Shown here: piece after piece, positions 1 through 4,530 of the stretch
Layout of the letters: every line of letters begins with the position of its first letter
Position numbering within the stretch: the stretch's first letter is position 1
The notes under the pieces: model-generated
The model's input: only the letters and a program-made list of their open reading frames with translations
The model's database searches: none
Told to the model about the DNA's origin: nothing
Assembly: GCA_029937655.1 (NCBI GenBank)
Contig: JAPYPK010000067.1
Coordinates: 1 to 7,570 of the forward strand
Length of the DNA stretch: 7,570 nucleotides
Origin: Nitrospinaceae bacterium
GTDB taxonomy: Bacteria > Nitrospinota > Nitrospinia > Nitrospinales > VA-1
Direction: 5' to 3'
Program-made: the position numbers and the translations under genes

Positions 1-286
1 TAAGATTGTTCATCACCTTCGTTACAAGCAGAGCTTCTTTTCGGGTGGGATTATACTCCGCCCCGTAACCCGTCATCCAGTGCTCAATCAACCGCTCAAC
101 CAGTTGTCGTTGTGTTTTTAGCGGAGTCACCACACAAAAACTATTAACCGCATAAGTCTTTGCTACCCGGGAAATATCATGTATATCCAGTGTGGTCACC
201 GATGACGTAACAACTTCACCAACTTTGTTGTACACTGGGTAATGAATCAGAGCCAGGTGAATTTCACTCTCTATTATATCCGCCAA
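1..286 (-). CDS. SPOUT-class RNA methyltransferase family protein (PF09936-like), 3' end cut by window edge
   Basis: I translated this minus-strand frame by hand; 95 complete codons are inside the window and the C-terminal half lies beyond position 1. Visible landmarks are HLALIHYPVYNKVGEVV at residues 10-26, TTLDIHDISRVAKTY at 31-45 and YGAEYNPTRKEAL at 74-86. These match the family seen in Thermotoga TM1570 (PF09936, SAM-dependent RNA methyltransferase with a SPOUT fold, about 190 residues), in which the HYPV, TxLDxHDIAR and YNPTRxEA blocks are conserved. The RNA substrate of the family is not known to me. The gene follows trmD after a 47-base gap, its usual place in deltaproteobacterial and Thermotoga genomes, normally just before rplS. 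The start is a judgement: an in-frame TGA lies 15 codons upstream, and the only ATG, GTG or TTG before the conserved block is the TTG at 284-286, which has just a weak purine stretch before it. The SAM-binding knot itself cannot be checked here. Confidence 0.88.
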   Translation of the reverse strand, partial: MADIIESEIHLALIHYPVYNKVGEVVTSSVTTLDIHDISRVAKTYAVNSFCVVTPLKTQRQLVERLIEHWMTGYGAEYNPTRKEALLVTKVMNNL

Positions 287-333
287 ATTAAACTTTAAAG
301 TTTTTGTGCCTTTTTCTTGGTTTCCGCTTCAAT

Positions 334-1035
334 TTAATCAGCTTGCTTCGCTTCTTTACTCAAAAGGTCTGGTCTTATCTCCGCTGTTTTTTTTAGTGCC
401 TCTTTGAGTTGCCAGTCCTGAATTTTTTTATGGTGACCTGAAAGCAAAATATCTGGAACCTTTAACCCTCGAAACTCTCGTGGCTTGGTATACTGCGGGT
501 ATTCCAACCTGTTGTATTCAAAGGATTCCTCAACAAGAGAGGACTCGTCTCCTACCACATTCGGAATAAGCCTTGAGATAGACTCAATCAAAACCATTGT
601 AGGAATTTCTCCACCTGCCATCACGTAATCGCCAATGGAAATAGCATCATCAACAAAATTTAATACTCGCTCATCAACACCCTCGTAGCGCCCACAAACA
701 AAAATTAAACTCTCCTCTCGAGATAGTTCCCATGCCATTTTTTGGTTGAATGACTTTCCTCCTGGAGAAAGTAAAATCGAGCGTGCTCCAGGCTTACTTT
801 CCTTAACTGCTTCAATCGCTCTAACTATCGGGTCGACATTCATTATCAACCCCACGCCCCCACCAAAAGGATAATCGTCCGTCTTTCGGTGTTTATCCAA
901 AGTATACTTACGCAAATCGTGGAGACTTATGTTTAATAACTCCTGATCTTGCGCACGCTTAAGAATACTCTCGCCAAAAGGAGACTCGAACATCTCTGGG
1001 AAGATCGTGATAATATCAAACTGTCGTGTCTTCAA
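334..1035 (-). CDS. trmD: tRNA (guanine-37-N1)-methyltransferase TrmD
   Basis: TrmD transfers a methyl group from S-adenosylmethionine to N1 of G37, next to the anticodon, which prevents +1 frameshifting; it is a cytoplasmic SPOUT-fold homodimer. The 233 residues carry the family signatures in order: FDIITIFPEMF at 6-16, DDYPFGGGVGL at 53-63, the knot segment LLSPGGK at 88-94, VCGRYEGVDER at 113-123, SIGDYVMAGGE at 133-143 and EYPQYTKP at 178-185. The length is slightly below the usual 240-255. Two positions look unusual: E170, in the EESF context, aligns with the catalytic Asp of E. coli TrmD (D169), and V61 sits where GGGPGM or GGGAGM is more usual. The start is TTG (1033-1035), supported by a GGAGGG sequence 5 bases upstream, and the first 20 bases overlap the end of rimM, implying translational coupling. 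The call is firm. Confidence 0.97.
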   Translation of the reverse strand: MKTRQFDIITIFPEMFESPFGESILKRAQDQELLNISLHDLRKYTLDKHRKTDDYPFGGGVGLIMNVDPIVRAIEAVKESKPGARSILLSPGGKSFNQKMAWELSREESLIFVCGRYEGVDERVLNFVDDAISIGDYVMAGGEIPTMVLIESISRLIPNVVGDESSLVEESFEYNRLEYPQYTKPREFRGLKVPDILLSGHHKKIQDWQLKEALKKTAEIRPDLLSKEAKQAD

Positions 1036-1537
1036 GCAAGCCCTCCAAAGGATGAAAAATTAATTTTCTTGCTTCAAGGTCTATTTTTTTGACCACCGAA
1101 TCGATCATTGGAAGCAATAACTCCCTTTTCCCGTCACGAACAACATACACATCGTTACTTCCGGTACGAATAATTTCCTCGATATCACCATGATAGTGAC
1201 CAACTTCGTCATATACTTTCAGACCTTCAACCTGAAACCAATAATACTCATTCTCTGGTAAATCTGGGAACTTGTCTCGAGAAATATAAAGAGCCTGCCC
1301 GGCAAGGTTGCTCGCAATTTCTATACCGTCCACTCCTTGAAACTTTATAATAAAGGGGCGATCCTTACCACGAATAGACTGAATATTGTAATCAGCGAAG
1401 TCTTCAAGTGGGTCTTCAAAGCTCAATCGAGCTTGCTTTATCCCGACAACCCATGTTTCCTCCATTGAAGGATAAAACTTCAACTCTCCCCTCAGACCAT
1501 GAGTCTTTGTAACCTTACCAATAGAAATCCAATCCAT
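1016..1537 (-). CDS. rimM: ribosome maturation factor RimM
   Basis: RimM binds ribosomal protein uS19 and assists maturation of the 30S head and 16S rRNA processing. The 173 residues match the two-domain family: an N-terminal RimM beta-barrel beginning ISIGKVTKTHGLRGELKF (residues 4-21), then a C-terminal PRC-barrel with YYWFQVEGLKVYD (98-110), the signature TGSNDVYVV (125-133) and LLLPMIDSVV (140-149). The length is normal for the family. The ATG at 1535-1537 follows the khpA stop after only 5 bases, and the TAG stop of khpA forms part of the TAGG Shine-Dalgarno-like sequence. At the other end the gene runs 20 bases into trmD. The pairing rimM-trmD, usually with rplS, is conserved across most bacteria, which supports the call. 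Both junctions suggest coupled translation. Confidence 0.96.
   Translation of the reverse strand: MDWISIGKVTKTHGLRGELKFYPSMEETWVVGIKQARLSFEDPLEDFADYNIQSIRGKDRPFIIKFQGVDGIEIASNLAGQALYISRDKFPDLPENEYYWFQVEGLKVYDEVGHYHGDIEEIIRTGSNDVYVVRDGKRELLLPMIDSVVKKIDLEARKLIFHPLEGLLEDTTV
1041..1046 (-). promoter_or_regulatory. Shine-Dalgarno of trmD, deciding a TTG start
   Basis: GGAGGG on the minus strand lies 5 bases before the TTG at 1033-1035 and inside the rimM coding sequence. It is what makes this TTG credible as the start, since no ATG or GTG is suitably placed to give the conserved N-terminus. Confidence 0.8.
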
Positions 1538-1541
1538 TTTT

Positions 1542-1545
1542 CCTA
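1542..1545 (-). promoter_or_regulatory. Shine-Dalgarno-like TAGG of rimM, overlapping the khpA stop
   Basis: The minus strand reads TAGG, four A, then ATG. The TAG stop of khpA is part of the ribosome-binding sequence of rimM, so ribosomes ending khpA are placed directly at the rimM start. This arrangement suggests termination-reinitiation coupling. Confidence 0.6.
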
Positions 1546-1773
1546 TTCAACGATTTCCAAAACTGCTCTTTTCTTAAGCTTAGTGGCCATAGCGTTGAGA
1601 ATCGACCGCATAGCGTGAGCCGTTTTCCCCTGTTTGCCTATTACCTTACCTAAATCCTCTTTGGCAACCCTAAGCTCAAGAATTGTCGTAACTTCACCCT
1701 CGATCTCCTTAATTTCGACTTCGTCAGGCTTGTCAACCAAAGCCCTAGCCATTACTAAAATAAGCTCTTTCAT
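1543..1773 (-). CDS. khpA: KhpA, KH-domain RNA-binding protein (YlqC family)
   Basis: This is a 76-residue single type II KH-domain protein of the KhpA/YlqC family. In Gram-positive bacteria KhpA pairs with KhpB and binds many RNAs; its role in other phyla is less settled. The KH signature is GKVIGKQGKTAHAMR at residues 42-56, with the GxxG loop GKQG at 46-49 that contacts the RNA backbone. I chose the ATG at 1771-1773 because it is preceded by AAGGGGGT with a 4-base gap and because family members begin MKEL..., followed closely by a conserved DxPDxVxI-like segment (here VDKPDEVEI, residues 13-21). An in-frame GTG 24 bases further up would add eight residues and has no such support. The gene sits between rpsP and rimM, its standard place, but 137 bases separate it from rpsP. 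Confidence 0.94.
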   Translation of the reverse strand: MKELILVMARALVDKPDEVEIKEIEGEVTTILELRVAKEDLGKVIGKQGKTAHAMRSILNAMATKLKKRAVLEIVE

Positions 1774-1910
1774 TTTGACCCCCTTGCCCGTTATCACGCA
1801 ATATCATGCCTGCTTCGCTACATTACGTCCTCAACTAGAACCGAGAAATACAAAACTCAAAATTTCCTACTTCACGTTCTCAATATGATGGAAAGGGCTT
1901 TAAAAGAATC
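1774..1910 (-). other. rpsP-khpA intergenic spacer
   Basis: This 137-base gap lies inside an otherwise compact operon. I find no open frame of useful length, no terminator-like hairpin followed by a T run, and no promoter with two acceptable hexamers. Its left end holds the Shine-Dalgarno of khpA. It may be leader or processing sequence, but nothing visible proves that. Confidence 0.5.
1778..1785 (-). promoter_or_regulatory. Shine-Dalgarno of khpA, deciding the start
   Basis: AAGGGGGT precedes the ATG at 1771-1773 with a 4-base gap. It favours this ATG over the in-frame GTG at 1795-1797, which would put the purine run inside the gene. Confidence 0.7.
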
Positions 1911-2150
1911 CTATTCAGCAATCTTCTTTAAAAGCGAAGCCACGGTTTCACTTGGCTTAGCACCCTTCTTAATCCAGGAAGTCACCTTTTCTGAGTCAAT
2001 TTTAAGATTATTTTCAGATTTTAGTGGATCATAAGTTCCTAGCATTTCTAGAAACTTACCATCTCTAGGACTGCGGGAATCCGCCGCCACAATTCGATAA
2101 AATGGTTTTTTCTTCACCCCGCGTCTAGTCATTCTTAATACAACAGCCAA
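1911..2150 (-). CDS. rpsP: 30S ribosomal protein bS16
   Basis: This encodes a 79-residue bS16, a primary 16S rRNA-binding protein of the 30S body needed for 30S assembly. The N-terminus AVVLRMTRRGVKKKPFYRIV (residues 2-21) and the block ADSRSPRDGKFLEMLGTYDP (23-42) are the classic bS16 signatures; the C-terminal part (SWIKKGAKPSETVASLLKK) is the usual basic helix. The length is typical. Translation starts at a TTG (2148-2150), but a full AAGGAGG lies 7 bases upstream, so the start is secure, and ATG at codon 7 would remove the conserved N-terminus. It lies 69 bases downstream of ffh, the usual partner. The strong Shine-Dalgarno combined with a weak start codon may tune output of a ribosomal protein that must be made in stoichiometric amounts; that last point is inference. 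Confidence 0.97.
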   Translation of the reverse strand: MAVVLRMTRRGVKKKPFYRIVAADSRSPRDGKFLEMLGTYDPLKSENNLKIDSEKVTSWIKKGAKPSETVASLLKKIAE

Positions 2151-2157
2151 AGTATTT

Positions 2158-2164
2158 CCTCCTT
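2158..2164 (-). promoter_or_regulatory. full-consensus Shine-Dalgarno of rpsP before a TTG start
   Basis: AAGGAGG lies 7 bases before the TTG at 2148-2150. It is the strongest ribosome-binding sequence in the window and offsets the weak start codon. Confidence 0.85.
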
Positions 2165-2219
2165 AAACTTGAATTTACAGGTTTTTAAAGTACTGCCTTC
2201 CTTTTTCTATGTTTATATA

Positions 2220-3572
2220 CTATCCAAATGGACTCATCCCACGCCCACCCATCATTGAACCAAGGTCAAATCCCCCGCGTCCCTTTCCTGAAGACATTTT
2301 TTTCATCATCTTTTGCATCTGCACAAACTGCTTAAGCAATTTATTTACATCGTTGACAGTAGTTCCACTACCCGAAGCAATCCGACGCTTTCGACTAGAG
2401 TTAACGATATTGTGCTTGTTCCGTTCAGACAGAGTCATCGAATTAATGATTGCCTCAATCTTAACAAAAGCCCTTTCATCTACATTTAATCCTTTTAATT
2501 TATTTGCACCAGGAATCATTCCGATCAACTGCTGAATAGATCCCATCTTTTGTATCTGCTTAAGCTGATCTTTAAAGTCTTCCAAAGTAAAAGCGTTTTT
2601 CTTGATTTTCTTTTCAAGCTTCGCTTGCTCTTCAAGGTCGTATGCAGTTTCGGCTTTTTCGATAAGGGACATGACATCTCCCATGCCAAGCAAGCGCGAA
2701 ACTACCCTTTCGGCATGAAAAGGTTCCAACGCATCAAGCTTTTCACCTGTCCCAACGAAACAAACTGGCTTACCTCCCGTCACACTATTAATAGAAAGCG
2801 CCGCACCACCACGAGCGTCACCATCCATTTTTGTGAGAATCACACCATCAATACCAATTGTCTCATTGAAGGTGCGTGCCACCTCTGCCGCCTGTTGACC
2901 CATCATCGCATCAACAACAAATAATGACTGGTGCGGTTGAACATTTTCCTTAATGGCTTTAAGCTCTGCCATCAACTCTTCATCAACCTGAAGTCGCCCA
3001 GCCGTGTCGAGAATAACCACATGAATCATTTTCTTCGAGGCAGCTTCAACAGCGTTCTGGCAAATTTTGACTGGATTTATTTCACCTTCTGCTTGATAAA
3101 CTTCAACACCAAGGTCTTGACCAATTTGGTTCAACTGCTCAATTGCTGCCGGGCGACACACATCTGCTGGAACTAGTAGGCAACTTTTACCCTTATCCTT
3201 AAACCTCTTTGCCAACTTACCTGCGGTCGTAGTCTTACCTGCCCCCTGAAGACCCGCCATCAAAATAACTGTTGGCAGACTGGGCGCAAGTCCTAATTCT
3301 TTAAACTCACCCCCCAGTAAAGACACCAACTCCTCATTGACAATCTTGACCATCTGGTGACCCGGAGTAAGACTCTTTAGAACTTCCTGCCCAACTCCCT
3401 TTTCCCTAACGCCCTCAAGAAAAGGCTTTATAGCCGACAAGCTTACATCCGCTTCAATCATTGCAATTCTGATTTCGCGAAGGGCCTCATCGACATCAAT
3501 TTCTTTGAGGACACCACGACCCTTTAACTTCTTGTAGATCGCTCCTAATCTATCTGAAAGGTTTTCAAACAT
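2220..3572 (-). CDS. ffh: signal recognition particle protein Ffh (SRP54 GTPase)
   Basis: Ffh binds 4.5S RNA and the signal sequences of nascent chains and delivers ribosomes to FtsY at the membrane. The 450 residues show the full NG-M layout. The N domain occupies about 1-95. The GTPase domain has the P-loop GLQGAGKTTTAGKLA (107-121), the DVCRPAAIEQL segment (137-147), DTAGR (189-193), TKMDGDARGGAALS (247-260) and the closing GTGEKLDALEPF (274-285). The M domain from about 300 contains the RNA-binding SSRKRRIASGSG (392-403) and a methionine-rich tail (QMQKMMKKM at 418-426, then Gly/Met-rich to the end) that forms the signal-sequence groove. The length matches E. coli Ffh closely. The ATG start is preceded by GGAG with a 6-base gap. 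It is the first gene of the leftward operon, directly behind the best promoter in the window. Confidence 0.98.
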   Translation of the reverse strand: MFENLSDRLGAIYKKLKGRGVLKEIDVDEALREIRIAMIEADVSLSAIKPFLEGVREKGVGQEVLKSLTPGHQMVKIVNEELVSLLGGEFKELGLAPSLPTVILMAGLQGAGKTTTAGKLAKRFKDKGKSCLLVPADVCRPAAIEQLNQIGQDLGVEVYQAEGEINPVKICQNAVEAASKKMIHVVILDTAGRLQVDEELMAELKAIKENVQPHQSLFVVDAMMGQQAAEVARTFNETIGIDGVILTKMDGDARGGAALSINSVTGGKPVCFVGTGEKLDALEPFHAERVVSRLLGMGDVMSLIEKAETAYDLEEQAKLEKKIKKNAFTLEDFKDQLKQIQKMGSIQQLIGMIPGANKLKGLNVDERAFVKIEAIINSMTLSERNKHNIVNSSRKRRIASGSGTTVNDVNKLLKQFVQMQKMMKKMSSGKGRGGFDLGSMMGGRGMSPFG

Positions 3573-3578
3573 TCAAAA

Positions 3579-3582
3579 CTCC
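3579..3582 (-). promoter_or_regulatory. Shine-Dalgarno of ffh
   Basis: GGAG on the minus strand precedes the ATG at 3570-3572 with a 6-base gap, a normal arrangement that confirms the start giving the standard Ffh N-terminus. Confidence 0.65.
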
Positions 3583-3629
3583 AGAAACTCTGTTGCCAGA
3601 AAAGCTTTATGATATTCTGTAAACTATTT

Positions 3630-3657
3630 AGTATATAATACCATTAGTTAAAGTCAA
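3630..3657 (-). promoter_or_regulatory. sigma70-type promoter of the ffh operon
   Basis: Read on the minus strand, TTGACT (3657-3652) is followed by a 16-base spacer and TATACT (3635-3630). Each hexamer matches the consensus at five of six positions. Initiation would fall near 3623, giving a leader of about 50 bases before the ffh ATG at 3572. It is the only strong promoter match I found in the window and sits exactly where the six-gene operon needs one. This is a prediction from sequence only. Confidence 0.7.
3634..3639 (+). promoter_or_regulatory. candidate -10 element for queC, overlapping the ffh -10
   Basis: The plus strand reads TATAAT at 3634-3639, a perfect -10 hexamer about 38 bases before the queC ATG. 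No good -35 hexamer lies 16 to 18 bases upstream (GATATT at 3611-3616 is poor). The element shares bases 3634-3635 with the minus-strand TATACT of the ffh promoter, so both could not be occupied at once. A second weaker hexamer, GATAAT at 3661-3666, would start transcription almost at the ATG. Confidence 0.4.
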
Positions 3658-3676
3658 TCTGATAATACTTCTTCCA

Positions 3677-4363
3677 ATGACCCCGAAAGCCATTGTTTTA
3701 TTTAGTGGTGGACTTGATTCTACTACCACCCTGGCAATAGCAAAAAGTGCTGGATATGACCTATTTGCCATTAGTTTTAATTATGGCCAACGACACAAGG
3801 TTGAAATAGACAAGGCTAAAATAATTGCCGAGGACTTTGGCGTTAAAGAACATCGTATTGCAAGCATAGATCTTCGGCAATTCGGTAACTCTGCCCTTAC
3901 CGACTCTATTGAGGTCCCTACCCACCGTGAGGAAAAAGAGATGTCTTCAGCCATCCCGGTTACCTATGTGCCTGCGAGAAACACTATATTTCTATCCTAT
4001 GCTTTGGCATACGCCGAAGTGAAAAAGTGCGAGAATATTTTTATTGGCGTAAACACGGTCGACTACAGTGGCTATCCAGATTGTCGTCCCGAGTTCATCA
4101 CTGCATTCGAAATACTTGCTAATCTAGCCACCAAAGCCAGTGTAGAAGGGTCAAGGAAAGTCAGAATTCATGCCCCACTCATACAAATGACCAAAGCAGA
4201 GATCATTAAAAAAGGGCTAAGTATGGGTGTTAATTTTGGACTCACCCATAGCTGCTATGACCCTTCTGAAACAGGACTACCCTGCGGAATCTGCGATAGT
4301 TGTTTACTCCGCCTGAAAGGGTTTAAAGAAGTAGGAATGGAAGATCCCTTGAAATACCGTTAA
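3677..4363 (+). CDS. queC: 7-cyano-7-deazaguanine (preQ0) synthase QueC
   Basis: QueC is an ATP-dependent ligase that converts 7-carboxy-7-deazaguanine and ammonia into preQ0, the precursor of queuosine in tRNA. The 228 residues show the PP-loop SGGLDST at 10-16, NYGQRH at 35-40, VPARNTIFLSYALAYAE at 98-114, DYSGYPDCRPEF at 129-140, and the zinc site with Cys193, Cys203, Cys206 and Cys209 (CGICDSC at 203-209). All expected zinc ligands and the ATP loop are present and the length is normal. The ATG at 3677 puts the PP-loop where it belongs, and no other start is possible without losing it. No Shine-Dalgarno is visible; the leader just before the ATG is pyrimidine-rich. It diverges from ffh across 104 bases and precedes guaB and guaA, which supply the guanine nucleotide from which the pathway begins. 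Confidence 0.97.
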   Translation: MTPKAIVLFSGGLDSTTTLAIAKSAGYDLFAISFNYGQRHKVEIDKAKIIAEDFGVKEHRIASIDLRQFGNSALTDSIEVPTHREEKEMSSAIPVTYVPARNTIFLSYALAYAEVKKCENIFIGVNTVDYSGYPDCRPEFITAFEILANLATKASVEGSRKVRIHAPLIQMTKAEIIKKGLSMGVNFGLTHSCYDPSETGLPCGICDSCLLRLKGFKEVGMEDPLKYR

Positions 4364-4530
4364 AAACTTCTCGGGAGGACTAAACTACAAAAATCAGGTG
4401 GCTTTTTTGCAAGAATTTTCGTGAAACTTTGGAAACAGTCATGATAGTATGAAAGCTTTATCATCTACTTGGAATCGTTTCAGGTTGATAGCGCCTTTCT
4501 TCTCAATCATCATAGGTTTGTATTTTATAA
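4364..4530 (+). other. queC-guaB intergenic region
   Basis: These 167 bases hold no gene I can support. I see the candidate guaB promoter, the inverted repeat ATGATA/TATCAT (4441-4446 and 4459-4464, 12-base loop) overlapping it, and a purine-rich GGGAGGAC at 4373-4380 with no reading frame suitably spaced behind it. I found no convincing rho-independent terminator after queC and no guanine or other riboswitch consensus. The function of the inverted repeat is unknown and it may be chance. Confidence 0.5.
4421..4450 (+). promoter_or_regulatory. candidate extended -10 promoter for guaB
   Basis: TG at 4442-4443 followed by one base and TAGTAT (4445-4450) resembles an extended -10 element. A GTGAAA at 4421-4426, 18 bases upstream, is a four-of-six match to the -35 consensus. 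Initiation would fall near 4457, leaving about 74 bases of leader. The match is modest, and guaB could instead be read through from queC. Confidence 0.35.

Noticed and set aside
1774..1797. GTG at 1795-1797 as the khpA start
   Set aside because: It would add eight residues absent from the family and place the AAGGGGGT sequence inside the gene; the ATG at 1771-1773 fits better.
1634..1888. Plus-strand 84-codon frame across khpA and the spacer
   Set aside because: It is antisense to the KH domain, Ser/Thr-rich from reversed codons, and has no ribosome site.
1778..1900. Pairing of CCCTT near the rpsP stop with the khpA ribosome site as a regulatory hairpin
   Set aside because: Only five base pairs over more than 100 bases, with no extension on either side.
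2209..3176. Three plus-strand open frames (2209-2535, 2550-2924, 2931-3176) opposite ffh
   Set aside because: They lie wholly or almost wholly antisense to a complete, strongly conserved Ffh and their products have no recognisable domains.
3640..3676. preQ1 riboswitch before queC
   Set aside because: The leader from the likely start site is under 40 bases and lacks the C-rich hairpin and A-rich tail of known preQ1 classes.
4388..4412. Possible rho-independent terminator after queC (A run, GGTGG, T run)
   Set aside because: The only pairing is a short A-T stem; there is no G/C-rich stem before the T run.
4450..4530. Guanine (purine) riboswitch before guaB
   Set aside because: None of the conserved purine-aptamer junction or loop sequences is present.
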